49,180 bases of DNA. Origin: Pseudomonadota bacterium. Lineage in GTDB: Bacteria; Pseudomonadota; Gammaproteobacteria; Burkholderiales; Rhodocyclaceae. This document shows, in pieces, positions 23,962 through 32,942 of the stretch. The position numbers were made by a program, and so were the translations under genes. The stretch spans positions 1-49,180 of the forward strand of contig JAGTRT010000019.1 in the NCBI GenBank assembly GCA_018261895.1, read 5' to 3'. A model generated the notes under the pieces. It made no database searches. It saw nothing but the letters and a program-made list of their open reading frames with translations, and was not told where the DNA came from. How positions within the stretch are numbered: position 1 is the first letter of the stretch; every line of letters begins with the position of its first letter.

Positions 23962-25038
23962 CTAGCTTAGCCGCTGGTAGCGGTTGCCGGGCAGCGGAGC
24001 GATTTTGCCGGAGAGTTCCAGCATCAGGAGTTCTGGCAGCAATTGGTCGGCACTTTGTCCGGTGTGGTCGACCAGGTCGTCCAGTGTGCAGGGATCATGG
24101 CCAAGTGCGGTAAGCAGTGGATGGGCCTCGTCGCTCCGGGCTATTTCGGGCTGAATGGCCGGCGAGTCAAAGTTGCCCAGTTCTTCCAGGATGTCGTTGG
24201 CGGTTTCGACCAGTTTGGCTCCCTGCTTGATGAGCTTGTGGCAACCCCTGGCTACGGGAGAATGGATGGAGCCGGGAATGGCGAACACCTCGCGACCTTG
24301 TTCGCCAGCCAGACGCGCCGTAATCAGCGAGCCACTTTCCGGCGCGGCTTCAACGACCAGTACGCCTCGCGCCAGGCCGGAAATGATGCGATTACGCCGT
24401 GGAAAATTGGCGGCGATGGCCGGTGTTCCCAATGGAAACTCTGAAATGACCGCGCCGTGCTCGACGATGGCCTGGGCCAGTTCCTTGTTGCGGGCGGGGT
24501 AAATCCGGTCAGCGCCCGTGCCGATGACCGCTATGGTATCGCCGCCGGCCGATAGGGCGCCGCGATGCGCCGCCGCATCGATCCCCAAGGCGAGACCGCT
24601 GATGATGCACAGGCCTTTGGCAGATAGCGCCCGGGCGAATTGCTCCGCGGTTTGCAGTCCAAGCGGCGTTGCGTTGCGGCTGCCAACCATGGCCAGCCCT
24701 CGCCTCGCGAGCAAGGATGGATTTCCGCGAACGTAGAGCAGGCTCGGTGGGTCGGCTATTTCAAGCAGCGCTTTGGGGTATGCATCGTCGGCGAGGGTCA
24801 GGATGTGCTGTCCCGGATGCGAAGCCCAATCGATGCTGCGCTCGACGGTTTCGGATGGATCAAAATCGAAAAGCAGATCGGCCCGATCGCCAATGACGCT
24901 GCGTGTCGCAAGCCGCCCGGCCGCGAAAATGGCTTCCGGTAAACCGAAAGCGGCGAGTAGCTTTCTCTGCGACTCGCCGCCGATTCCGGGGATCAGTGTC
25001 AGCCGCAACCAGGCGGCCAGCCCATCAGTATTGATCAC
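23962..25038 (-). CDS. dprA: DNA-processing protein DprA
   Basis: DprA loads RecA on incoming single-stranded DNA during natural transformation. The 358-residue product has an N-terminal helical region (LRLTLIPGIGGESQRKLLAAFG), the Rossmann-like core with AMVGSRNATPLG, ISGLALGIDAAAHRGAL, FPRRNRIISGLARGVLVVEA and GCHKLIKQGAKLVE, and the C-terminal winged-helix DML1-like domain (about 295-355). All family motifs are intact. Its ATG overlaps the TGA of the LysM gene by four bases. Its presence fits competence, relevant to whether the dispersed element could be an uptake sequence. Confidence 0.95.
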   Translation of the reverse strand: MINTDGLAAWLRLTLIPGIGGESQRKLLAAFGLPEAIFAAGRLATRSVIGDRADLLFDFDPSETVERSIDWASHPGQHILTLADDAYPKALLEIADPPSLLYVRGNPSLLARRGLAMVGSRNATPLGLQTAEQFARALSAKGLCIISGLALGIDAAAHRGALSAGGDTIAVIGTGADRIYPARNKELAQAIVEHGAVISEFPLGTPAIAANFPRRNRIISGLARGVLVVEAAPESGSLITARLAGEQGREVFAIPGSIHSPVARGCHKLIKQGAKLVETANDILEELGNFDSPAIQPEIARSDEAHPLLTALGHDPCTLDDLVDHTGQSADQLLPELLMLELSGKIAPLPGNRYQRLS

Positions 25039-26066
25039 GGATTTCTTGCAGCATCCCCAACGATGACGGATTTGGATGAATCAACGACCAGCGCGTAAGC
25101 GACGTTGTCGAAGACACGGAAAACGAATGCCAGACCATAACGTTCTTCAGGAACGGGCGTTTCGGTGCGGCGACCATCGGAATCGACGTCGAGTGAAACG
25201 CGCTTCCGGAACAGCGCCAGAACATGGCCAATTTCCAGGCCATCTTTTTTGCCGCGGCTCAGCGAGATGACAGACGTGGAGCCACCTTCCTGTACGCCGC
25301 CATAGATCGACATGATCCGGGCGGCTACTTCCTGTTCCGGCCGATGGGGGGCGTAGGTAATGATTTCCGGAGGAGGGGCCGGGAGAAGTCCATCGCCACG
25401 AGCCATTTCTTCTTTTGCCAGAGTAACGCGCAATGTCGCAGGCTCACCTGGTTTCACCAGTCGTGCATTGCCCAGGAAGAACGCTTCATAGGCCACAATA
25501 TTGCCAGTCTCAGGATCCTTAAGCGCTTTTCCTTTGCGGAAGACATGCCATTTTTCAACGCGAGCATCGGGAATGCCGCTGGCGTAGAAGGTGTCGCCAC
25601 TTCCGAGCAGCATCCGGTCTTCCTGAGCCGCTACGATACGTACGCCGCTTTTTTGTTCATCTGATTCAACGATCAGCGGCTGGGAAATGAAGGGTTCAAT
25701 GACATTGGGCGGGATGCTCGGGATGACCAGTTCGCCGGGGGTGCTATGTACCGTCGGCTGGACGCCGCCTCGCTGCCCCGTGACTGGTTTTGCCATCTTG
25801 AGGCGGGGTGAGCCGCTCGACATGTCGAGCAGGATGATGTCGCCCGGATAGATGCGGTGCGGGTTCTTGATTTCTTCCTTGTTCATCTGCCAGATTTCCG
25901 GCCAGCGCCAAGGTTGCTTGAGGAATTTGCCCGAGATGCCCCACAGGGTGTCGCCTTTGACGACGATATGCCGGTCGGGCGGGTTGTCGACGAGCGTTAG
26001 CGGCTCGGCGGCGGATGCGCAAGCGGCCGTCACGGCCAGGATGAGCGCGGATATAATGCGAACCAT
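25035..26066 (-). CDS. secreted LysM-domain protein
   Basis: The 343-residue product has a signal peptide (MVRIISALILAVTAACASAAEP) and one LysM domain (about 32-82: VVKGDTLWGISGKFLKQPW ... YPGDIILL) that should bind peptidoglycan. The rest (about 110-340) has no family I can name with certainty; conserved-looking elements are GSGDTFYASGI, YEAFFLGNARLV and VFDNVAYALVVDS. LysM proteins of this type are commonly found just before dprA in betaproteobacteria. ATG 26066 has GAGG upstream. It is divergent from def. Confidence 0.88.
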   Translation of the reverse strand: MVRIISALILAVTAACASAAEPLTLVDNPPDRHIVVKGDTLWGISGKFLKQPWRWPEIWQMNKEEIKNPHRIYPGDIILLDMSSGSPRLKMAKPVTGQRGGVQPTVHSTPGELVIPSIPPNVIEPFISQPLIVESDEQKSGVRIVAAQEDRMLLGSGDTFYASGIPDARVEKWHVFRKGKALKDPETGNIVAYEAFFLGNARLVKPGEPATLRVTLAKEEMARGDGLLPAPPPEIITYAPHRPEQEVAARIMSIYGGVQEGGSTSVISLSRGKKDGLEIGHVLALFRKRVSLDVDSDGRRTETPVPEERYGLAFVFRVFDNVAYALVVDSSKSVIVGDAARNP

Positions 26067-26212
26067 AGACGTAACCTCACGTGCCGGCGGAACGCATTTG
26101 GGTTGTCGCAGTCTCATTGCTGCAGCAGTCAATTTGCGTTCCATATCTCGGGAATTGCTTTAGATTCTGCACGTAATAACCTAATCGAGCAAGCTTTTAT
26201 TCCTATTTTCAT

Positions 26213-26716
26213 ATGGCCCTATTACCCATTTTGCGTTTTCCCGACCCGCGCCTGAAAAAGGTCGCCGCACGCGTTCCCCAGATTGATGACAGCATCCGGA
26301 AACTGGTCGCCGACATGGCGGAAACCATGTACGAAGCGCCGGGAATTGGCCTGGCGGCGACCCAGGTGGATGTGCACAAGCGCGTTGTCGTGATCGATGT
26401 CTCCGAGGACAAGAGCGAACTGCGCGTGTTCATCAATCCGGCGTTGGGGAAATGCGATGGTTCGCAGGTGGGGGAGGAGGGGTGTCTTTCCGTGCCGGGC
26501 ATTTACGACAAGGTCGAGCGTGCCGAACGTGTGTCGGTAAGCTACATGGATCTTGAGGGCAAGGAGCAGGTGTTGGAGGCCGAGGGTCTGCTGGCGGTTT
26601 GCATCCAGCACGAGATCGATCATCTCAACGGGACTGTATTTGTCGACCACCTGTCGATGCTCAAGCAGACCCGCATCAAGAACAAGATGGCGAAACAGGC
26701 GCGCGTCACGGCATGA
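26213..26716 (+). CDS. def: peptide deformylase
   Basis: Def removes the formyl group from the N-terminal Met of new proteins. The 167-residue product has all three family motifs: GIGLAATQV (44-52), EGCLSVPG (89-96, metal ligand Cys91) and QHEIDHLNG (132-140, ligands His133/His137, catalytic Glu134). No strong ribosome binding site precedes the ATG, and the 146-base divergent gap before it is AT-rich. It overlaps fmt by four bases, the standard def-fmt pair. Confidence 0.97.
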   Translation: MALLPILRFPDPRLKKVAARVPQIDDSIRKLVADMAETMYEAPGIGLAATQVDVHKRVVVIDVSEDKSELRVFINPALGKCDGSQVGEEGCLSVPGIYDKVERAERVSVSYMDLEGKEQVLEAEGLLAVCIQHEIDHLNGTVFVDHLSMLKQTRIKNKMAKQARVTA

Positions 26717-27636
26717 GGCTGATCTTTGCCGGGACGCCGGAATTTGCCGCCAAGGCATTGGCGGCCATCGTTGCCACGGGGCATGAGGTGGCGCTGGTCT
26801 TGACCCAACCGGATCGGCCGGCCGGTCGCGGGATGAGTTTGCAGCCGTCGGCGGTCAAGAAGGTTGCTCTTGAGAAGGGCATTGAGGTTTTTCAGCCGCT
26901 GACGCTGAAGGATGCCGAGGCGCAGGCGAGGATTGCTGCGGTCGGTGCGGAGGTGATGGTGGTGGCTGCCTATGGCTTGATCCTGCCGCAGACCGTGCTC
27001 GACATGCCGCGCTTCGGTTGCATCAACATTCATGGCTCGCTGTTGCCGCGCTGGCGCGGTGCGGCGCCGATCCAGCGGGCCTTGCTGGCGGGGGACGCCG
27101 AAACGGGTGTGTGCATCATGCAGATGGAAGCCGGGCTGGATACCGGGCCGGTTTTGTTGCGTGGGGCATTTCCCATCGCGCCGACCGATACGACGGCATC
27201 GCTACACGATCGGTTGGCCGACCTCGGTGCCTCGCTGGTCGTCGAGGCGCTGGGCAAGCTGCCCTTGCCTGCGGCGGCGCAGCCGGCCGACGGCGTGACC
27301 TATGCGCACAAGATCGAGAAGGCCGAGGCCTTGATCGACTGGTCGAAAAGCGCGATGGAACTGGATCGCCATCTTCGCGCCTTCAATCCCTTCCCTGGCG
27401 CCCAGGCAGTGTTTGGTGGTCAGACCGTGAAATTGTGGCAGGCCACACCGGTTGCTGGACAGGGTGATGCGGGGACGGTGCTGTCGGTCGATCGCAATAG
27501 CATCGTCATTGCCTGTGGCGAGGGCGCGCTGGCGGTCAGCGAATTGCAGAAGGCGGGTGGCAAGCGTCTGCCGGTCCAGCAATTTTTGGCGGGGCATCCG
27601 CTGAAAGCGGGGGATCGTTTCGATCTGCCGGCTTGA
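26713..27636 (+). CDS. fmt: methionyl-tRNA formyltransferase
   Basis: Fmt formylates the initiator Met-tRNA using 10-formyl-tetrahydrofolate. The 307-residue product has [16 protein letters not shown] at the start, the QPDRPAGRG loop, AYGLILP, and the catalytic [20 protein letters not shown] segment; the C-terminal OB-like domain binds tRNA. ATG 26713 overlaps the def stop (ATGA); the longer frame upstream lies inside def. A strong terminator follows at 27656. Confidence 0.97.
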   Translation: MRLIFAGTPEFAAKALAAIVATGHEVALVLTQPDRPAGRGMSLQPSAVKKVALEKGIEVFQPLTLKDAEAQARIAAVGAEVMVVAAYGLILPQTVLDMPRFGCINIHGSLLPRWRGAAPIQRALLAGDAETGVCIMQMEAGLDTGPVLLRGAFPIAPTDTTASLHDRLADLGASLVVEALGKLPLPAAAQPADGVTYAHKIEKAEALIDWSKSAMELDRHLRAFNPFPGAQAVFGGQTVKLWQATPVAGQGDAGTVLSVDRNSIVIACGEGALAVSELQKAGGKRLPVQQFLAGHPLKAGDRFDLPA

Positions 27637-27646
27637 CCGGCTTTCG

Positions 27647-28027
27647 TCAGTCCCCGAGGTGGCCGCGTGCCACCTCTTTTTTTTCCAGCCGGCCGGGGGC
27701 GAATGTCGTGACGACTTCGTCGAACAGGCGGTGGGCGCGCTGGCTGTTGTCGCCGCTGAAATTGCAGACGTAGACATCGAGCGTGACGCTGCTGACTTCG
27801 GGCCAGGTATGGACGGCGAGGTGCGACTCGGCCAGGACGACGGTGCCGGTGACGCCGGCCGCTTCGCCCCGGGCGTCGCGGAAGGCGTGGAACAGGCGAC
27901 CGACCACGGTCAGGCCGTGGCGTTGGCAGGCGTCTACGCAGAAGGCTTCAAGTGCCGGCGCGTCGAGCAGGAAGCCCGGGGCGCAATGGCAGTCGTGGAG
28001 GTCAGCGATGAGGTGCAGGCCGTTCAT
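27647..28027 (-). CDS. speD: S-adenosylmethionine decarboxylase proenzyme
   Basis: This enzyme makes decarboxylated AdoMet for spermidine synthesis. The 126-residue protein is of the short (Bacillus/Thermotoga) type. It cleaves itself at Ser68 in LAESHLAVHTWPE to form the pyruvoyl cofactor; His73 and Cys88 (VYVCNFSG) match the catalytic residues of the family. No spermidine synthase gene is adjacent. The start ATG lies 18 bases before a parS-type site shared with the upstream nuclease gene. Confidence 0.93.
   Translation of the reverse strand: MNGLHLIADLHDCHCAPGFLLDAPALEAFCVDACQRHGLTVVGRLFHAFRDARGEAAGVTGTVVLAESHLAVHTWPEVSSVTLDVYVCNFSGDNSQRAHRLFDEVVTTFAPGRLEKKEVARGHLGD
27656..27684 (+). terminator. 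fmt terminator embedded in the speD 3' coding end
   Basis: GAGGTGG and CCACCTC pair around CCGCGTG, followed by eight T residues on the plus strand. It ends fmt transcription but lies inside the last codons of the convergent speD gene, where it encodes part of the Lys/Glu-rich tail KKEVARGHLGD. Confidence 0.85.
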
Positions 28028-28036
28028 ATGACAATT

Positions 28037-28921
28037 CTATGGCGTTTCACGTGAAACGCGGTGGCTGAAAATGTCGTCGAGCAATCGACCTAGCCGGTAA
28101 CCGGCCTCGACGATGCGGCGGTCAGCGATTTCCCGGCTTTGCTGGCGGAAGTCGTCATCCACGATGGGCAGCAGCGTTCCGTTTGCCATCGGATAGGCCT
28201 TGGCTAGCAGGCGATGGCTTTCATCGCGCCAGCGCAGTACATCACCTTGCGACGGTGCCGGGTACTGGTCGAGCAGGCGGCTGGCGTTCTGTTTCAGACG
28301 TTTGCCGCGCAACCATGGCGGGCCGGGCAGGTCGTCCCAATACACGTGCAGGCTGCTGAAGGGCAGGCGCTTGTTGAAGGGATTTTCGATTTCGATCTGG
28401 TTGCCGCCTTCGTCGCCATGCCGGCCGACATGGAGCGGCTGGTGAATGTCGGCGACCAGGTGGGCGAGCCAGGGCAGGGCATTTGTAATTTCGGCCTTTT
28501 TTCCGGTTGACCGTAAGATTTGGCTCAAACGGGCTATTTGCCGGTCTAGCTCGCCGGATTCGGCCTTGCCGCGTGCATCGAGGTCGACGTAATGCCAGTG
28601 TTTGTGGCGTGCCGTGTCCGGCAGGCCGGGTAGGGGCGGCGTTGCCGGCTCCTGGTCGTCGTGAAAACGGGGATCGTTGCGAATGTCGTCGGGCCAGGTG
28701 GCGGCTTCGGCAAAGATGTCTTCACCCGCCGTCGAACGCGCCTTTTCCTGCCAGCGCGGAAAATCGGGATGGCGGCTCAGGGCGTCGGCGATGTCGGCCT
28801 GCGTGGCCGGTGACAACTGTTGCCAGGCAATGATGGCGACCAGACGATGCCCGGCCGCATTCCAGGCGTGGGCAGGCGCGTGGCAGGCAAAGAAAATCAG
28901 GGCGAGGAAGAATTGCCGCAT
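28037..28921 (-). CDS. secreted S1/P1-type nuclease with in-frame repeat
   Basis: S1/P1 nucleases are trinuclear-zinc enzymes that cut single-stranded DNA and RNA. The 294-residue product has a signal peptide ending AHA, so Trp20 becomes the new N-terminus, which is a zinc ligand in this family. The other ligands are in place: His25, an Asp at 78/79, His110, His154, Asp158, His164, His192 and Asp196. Residues about 136-146 (ILRSTGKKAEI) come from a copy of the dispersed element, just before the zinc helix WLAHLVADIHQPLH. The C-terminus VSRETP is encoded by a parS-type site. It probably scavenges extracellular nucleic acid or phosphate (inference). Confidence 0.92.
   Translation of the reverse strand: MRQFFLALIFFACHAPAHAWNAAGHRLVAIIAWQQLSPATQADIADALSRHPDFPRWQEKARSTAGEDIFAEAATWPDDIRNDPRFHDDQEPATPPLPGLPDTARHKHWHYVDLDARGKAESGELDRQIARLSQILRSTGKKAEITNALPWLAHLVADIHQPLHVGRHGDEGGNQIEIENPFNKRLPFSSLHVYWDDLPGPPWLRGKRLKQNASRLLDQYPAPSQGDVLRWRDESHRLLAKAYPMANGTLLPIVDDDFRQQSREIADRRIVEAGYRLGRLLDDIFSHRVSRETP
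28045..28058 (+). promoter_or_regulatory. parS-type site 3 (in the 3' end of the nuclease gene)
   Basis: GTTTCACGTGAAAC is a perfect palindrome and the best parS core in the window. It encodes VSRET near the end of the S1/P1 nuclease. Confidence 0.85.
28479..28521 (-). repeat. 43-bp dispersed element, copy 5 (in the nuclease gene)
   Basis: The core is perfect on the minus strand (28514 downwards). It is read in the nuclease as ILRSTGKKAEI, a different frame from the dtd copy. Confidence 0.85.
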
Positions 28922-28955
28922 TCGGCCATTATGCCGCGTGCGATAATGGCCGCCT

Positions 28956-30215
28956 ATGTCCAGTTTGCCGCTTAATTCCCTCGCTTACGCCCTGTTGCAA
29001 GGGTCCCGTATCGTTACCGCCGTCATTGGCGGGCAGAGTCTGGCCGATGGCCAGCTTGGCCGCGTCGACCCGGCGGCCCGACCGGCCGTGCAGGATCTGG
29101 TTTATGGCAGCTTGCGGGCATTCGGGCGCGGCGACTATTACCTGTCCCGTCTCCTGCAGAAGCCGTTGGCCAGCGACGAGGTACGGGCGTTGTTGCTGGT
29201 CGCGCTGTATCGCCTGGAAACCCGGCCGGACGCGGCGCATACCGTCGTCGATCAGGCGGTTTCGGCGGCCGGCGAAGTGGCGGGTGGCAATTTTCGCGCG
29301 CTGGTCAATGGCGTGTTGCGCAACTTCCTGCGCCAGCAATCGGCCCTGGCGGCCGATTTCGCGGCTGACGTCACGGCCTCGTCCATGCACCCGGCCTGGT
29401 GGCTGGCGCAATTGCAGGCAGCCTATCCCGGTGACTGGCCGCAAGTGGTTGCCGCTGGCAACGCGGCACCGCCGATGGGGTTGCGCATCAATGTTCGTCG
29501 CGTATCGCGCGACGACTACATCATGAAACTGGCGGCGGAAGGGATTGCCGCTAGGCCGGTTGGCGAGTGTGGCCTGGCGCTCGACAAGCCGGTGCCGGTC
29601 GATGCGTTGCCGGGCTTTGCCGATGGACTGGTTTCCGTTCAGGATCCCGGCGCGCAACTCGCCGCCCAGTTGCTCGATCCCGCACCGGGAAGCCGCGTGC
29701 TCGACGCCTGCGCGGCGCCGGGCGGCAAGTCGGCCCATCTGCTGGAACGGGCCGATATCGACCTGCTGGCCCTGGATTTGAAGCCGTCGCGCTGCCGTCG
29801 CGTGGCCGAAACCCTGTCCCGCCTTGGCCTCAGCGCGCAGATTCAGGATGCCGACTGTGCCAAGCTGCCGACTTGGTGGGATGGCCGGCTGTTCGACGCG
29901 GTACTCGCTGATGTGCCCTGTACGGCCAGCGGGGTTGTCCGCCGCAATCCGGATGCCAAATGGCTGCGCCGCGAGGCCGACATCGCCAGTTTTTCGGCGG
30001 CGCAGGCCCGAATTCTCGATGCCCTGTGGCAGGTACTGCGCCCGGGCGGTAAACTCCTCTATGTAACCTGCTCGGTTTTCCCGGCGGAGAATGGCGGCCA
30101 GATCGGACGCTTCCTGGCGCGGCAGCCGCAGGCGATCAATCGTCATGAGGAACAGCTCTTACCCACCGCTGAACACGATGGCTTTTTCTACTGCCTGCTT
30201 GAAAAGCGCGCCTGA
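28956..30215 (+). CDS. rsmB: 16S rRNA (cytosine-967-C5) methyltransferase
   Basis: RsmB methylates C967 of 16S rRNA. The 419-residue product has an N-terminal NusB-like domain (about 1-135) and a SAM-dependent methyltransferase domain with LDACAAPGGKSAHLLE (about 249-264), DVPCTASGVVRRNPD and the catalytic Cys motif VTCSVFPAENGG (about 369). ATG 28956 is 34 bases from the divergent nuclease start. It sits in the usual def-fmt-rsmB neighbourhood and overlaps the next gene by 38 bases. Confidence 0.95.
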   Translation: MSSLPLNSLAYALLQGSRIVTAVIGGQSLADGQLGRVDPAARPAVQDLVYGSLRAFGRGDYYLSRLLQKPLASDEVRALLLVALYRLETRPDAAHTVVDQAVSAAGEVAGGNFRALVNGVLRNFLRQQSALAADFAADVTASSMHPAWWLAQLQAAYPGDWPQVVAAGNAAPPMGLRINVRRVSRDDYIMKLAAEGIAARPVGECGLALDKPVPVDALPGFADGLVSVQDPGAQLAAQLLDPAPGSRVLDACAAPGGKSAHLLERADIDLLALDLKPSRCRRVAETLSRLGLSAQIQDADCAKLPTWWDGRLFDAVLADVPCTASGVVRRNPDAKWLRREADIASFSAAQARILDALWQVLRPGGKLLYVTCSVFPAENGGQIGRFLARQPQAINRHEEQLLPTAEHDGFFYCLLEKRA

Positions 30216-30789
30216 CCTGTTGCGCCGCTGGTTGGCGCTGCTGGTCCTGGTGCCCGCTCTCGTCTGGGCCGCCGAGATCGACATCGCCAATCCGCAGTTG
30301 TCGGCCGGCGACGATGGCTACGTGCTGTCGGCAGACTTCAAGCTCGAACTGAATCCGCGCCTCGAAGAGGCGGTGACCAAAGGGCTCATCCTCCATTTTG
30401 TTGCCGATTTCGAACTGAGCAAGGCGCGCTGGTACTGGCTCGACGAAAAGCTGGTCAGCCGCAGCCAGACCTACCGCCTTTCCTACCACGCGTTGACCCG
30501 TCAGTACCGGCTGTCAACCGGCGGCCTGCACCAGTCTTTCCAGACCTTGTCCGAAGCGACGCAGGTCCTGTCGCGGCTGCGCAACTGGACGGTGATCGAT
30601 AAGGGTGAAAAGTCCGTCCGGGCTGGAGACCCCTACCAGGCCGCCCTGCGCATGCGGCTCGATGTCACCCAGTTGCCACGCCCGTTCCAGATTACGGCGC
30701 TGGGCAACAAGGACTGGAGCCTGGGGTCGGACTGGAAAACCTGGCAGGCCACATTGCCGCCATTCGCGGCACCGGCGGAGGCCAAATGA
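30178..30789 (+). CDS. DUF4390 secreted or membrane-anchored protein
   Basis: The 203-residue product has an N-terminal hydrophobic segment (LLRRWLALLVLVPALVWAAE) that is likely a signal peptide, then a beta-rich domain with the DUF4390 pattern (DFKLELNPRLEEAVTKG, FEL, WYWLDEKLV, YRLSYHALTRQYRLS). ATG 30178 lies inside rsmB; a TTG at 30220, right after the rsmB stop, is an alternative. It overlaps the NtrY-like gene by ATGA. The family is typically found between rsmB and ntrY in betaproteobacteria; its role is unknown, but close coupling suggests a periplasmic partner of the kinase (inference). Confidence 0.85.
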   Translation: MAFSTACLKSAPDLLRRWLALLVLVPALVWAAEIDIANPQLSAGDDGYVLSADFKLELNPRLEEAVTKGLILHFVADFELSKARWYWLDEKLVSRSQTYRLSYHALTRQYRLSTGGLHQSFQTLSEATQVLSRLRNWTVIDKGEKSVRAGDPYQAALRMRLDVTQLPRPFQITALGNKDWSLGSDWKTWQATLPPFAAPAEAK

Positions 30790-32942
30790 AGCGCGTCGTC
30801 GCAGCAGGCGGGGCTTTTGCGGCGGCTATCGGCGGAATCCTGTGGTTCCTGCTGTTCATGTCGACCGCGGCCGATACCGTCCTGTTTTCCCGCAACTACC
30901 CCTTGCTGATTGCGCTCAACGTCGTCCTCGCCCTTGGCATGCTCGGCCTGGTCGGCTGGCAATTGCGCACCCTGTGGCGCGACTACCAGGCCCAGGTATT
31001 CGGCGCCCGCCTGAAACTCCGCCTGATGGTCATGTTCGGTGTCATCGCCGTGCTGCCCGGGGCGCTGGTCTATGGCGTGTCGGTTCAATTCGTCACCCGC
31101 TCGATTGAAAGCTGGTTCGATGTCCGCGTCGAAAAGGCGCTCGAATCGGGCCTCCAACTGGGGCGCTCCGCGCTCGATTCGCTACTCCTCGACCTCGGCG
31201 AAAAGGCCCGCAACATGGCCAGCGAACTGTCGGACATCCAGGAATCGTCGCGTCGTTCCGCCCTCCTGCGCCTGCGCGAGGAAAAGGGCGTGCAGTCGGC
31301 AGCGCTGTTCTCCGTCGGCGGCCAGTTGCTGTCCAGTGCCACGGCCGAACTCTCCAGCCTGCTGCCCGATCTGCCCAGTCAGGCCCAGCTGAAGCAGGCT
31401 CGCAGCACCCAGATGGTCAGCACCATCGAAGGCGACGGCGGGAAACTCTACCTGCGCGTCCTCGTCCCGGTCGGTGCGCGGGGCATGTTCGAAGAATTGC
31501 GCATCCTGCAATTGACCCAGACGGTTCCACCCGGCCTCGCACACGATGCCGACGCCGTTCAGGGGGTCTATCGCGACTACCAGGAGTTGCAACTGGCGCG
31601 CGAGGGGCTGACCCGAATCTACGCCCTGACGCTCACATTGACGGTGCTGGTTGCCCTGTTTGGCGCGTTCGCGCTGGCCTACGTCATGGCCCGGCGGCTG
31701 GCTGCGCCCCTGTACATCCTGGCCGAGGGCACGCAGGCGGTGGCGCAGGGCGACTTTTCACCACGCCAGGCCATCTACAGCGGTGATGAGTTGGGGGTGC
31801 TGACCCAGTCCTTCAACCGGATGACCCGCCAGCTTGACGACGCACGTCGCGAAACCGAACGGCACCGGGCCGAACTGGAATCGGCGCGCGGTTATCTCGA
31901 ATCCATTCTCGCCAACCTGTCGACCGGCGTGCTCGTATTCGACCGCCATTTCGTCCTGCGCACCGTCAATGAAGGGGCGCTGACCATCCTGAGCGACGAC
32001 TTCATGGGGCTGGTCGGTTCGGCAGCCGAAGACTGGCCACGCCAGCAGGCGCTGGGCACCTTCATCCGCGAGCATTTTTCTGGGACGGAAGATGCCGAGT
32101 GGCAGGCCCAGCTCGAAATGGAAAGGCCAAACGGCATGCCGCAGGTGCTGCTCCTGCGTGGCTCGCGCTTGCCGGAAGCCAGTGGTGGCGGCGATGTCGT
32201 GGTCTTCGACGATGTGACCCGCCTGATTGCCGCCCAGCGCAGCGCTGCCTGGGGTGAAGTGGCCCGCCGCCTGGCGCATGAAATCAAGAACCCGCTGACG
32301 CCCATCCAGCTATCGGCCGAGCGCCTGCAATTCAAGCTGGCCGACAAGCTGTCCAATGGCGATGCCGACATGCTGGCGCGCGGGACGCAGACCATCATCA
32401 ACCAGGTTCAGGCCATGAAGCGGATGGTCGACGATTTCCGTGACTACGCCCGCATGCCGGCGCCGGAAGTGGCAGAACTGGACCTGAACGAATTGATCGG
32501 CGAGGTTCTGGGCTTGTACGAGAGTTCTTCTGCCGTGATCGAAATTGCGCTTGCACCAGACTTGCCGCCGATATTGGGGGACGCCACCCAGTTGCGGCAG
32601 ATCATCCACAATCTGTTGCGCAATGCCGAAGATGCTCTGGAGGGCAGAGAGGATGCCCATATCCGGATTCAGACCGAGACCATCGGTCGCCAGGCCGGAC
32701 TGAGCATTTCCGACAATGGTCCGGGTTTCCCGGTCGAATTGCTGCCCCGCATCTTCGAGCCCTATGTCACCACCAAGGCCCGAGGCACCGGTCTGGGTCT
32801 GCCCATTGTCAAAAAAATCGTCGAAGAACACCTCGGTACCATCGAAATCAGCAATGCACCCGAGGGCGGTGCGCGGATCGACATCCGTCTGCCCCTCGTG
32901 AAAGCGGAGGAAGCCAAAAATGGCAATCATTCTGGTCGTTGA
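30786..32942 (+). CDS. ntrY: NtrY-family membrane sensor histidine kinase
   Basis: The 718-residue protein has two to three N-terminal membrane helices (about 8-30, 36-60, 80-100), an extracytoplasmic part, a further helix (about 280-302), HAMP, a PAS domain (about 365-460), HisKA with LAHEIKNPLTPIQ (His near 497) and HATPase with DNGPGFP and GTGLGLPIVKKIVEEH. This order is that of NtrY, partner of NtrX, first described in nitrogen and later redox/respiration control. Its end overlaps the regulator gene by 23 bases. The stimulus cannot be told from sequence. Confidence 0.9.
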   Translation: MKRVVAAGGAFAAAIGGILWFLLFMSTAADTVLFSRNYPLLIALNVVLALGMLGLVGWQLRTLWRDYQAQVFGARLKLRLMVMFGVIAVLPGALVYGVSVQFVTRSIESWFDVRVEKALESGLQLGRSALDSLLLDLGEKARNMASELSDIQESSRRSALLRLREEKGVQSAALFSVGGQLLSSATAELSSLLPDLPSQAQLKQARSTQMVSTIEGDGGKLYLRVLVPVGARGMFEELRILQLTQTVPPGLAHDADAVQGVYRDYQELQLAREGLTRIYALTLTLTVLVALFGAFALAYVMARRLAAPLYILAEGTQAVAQGDFSPRQAIYSGDELGVLTQSFNRMTRQLDDARRETERHRAELESARGYLESILANLSTGVLVFDRHFVLRTVNEGALTILSDDFMGLVGSAAEDWPRQQALGTFIREHFSGTEDAEWQAQLEMERPNGMPQVLLLRGSRLPEASGGGDVVVFDDVTRLIAAQRSAAWGEVARRLAHEIKNPLTPIQLSAERLQFKLADKLSNGDADMLARGTQTIINQVQAMKRMVDDFRDYARMPAPEVAELDLNELIGEVLGLYESSSAVIEIALAPDLPPILGDATQLRQIIHNLLRNAEDALEGREDAHIRIQTETIGRQAGLSISDNGPGFPVELLPRIFEPYVTTKARGTGLGLPIVKKIVEEHLGTIEISNAPEGGARIDIRLPLVKAEEAKNGNHSGR

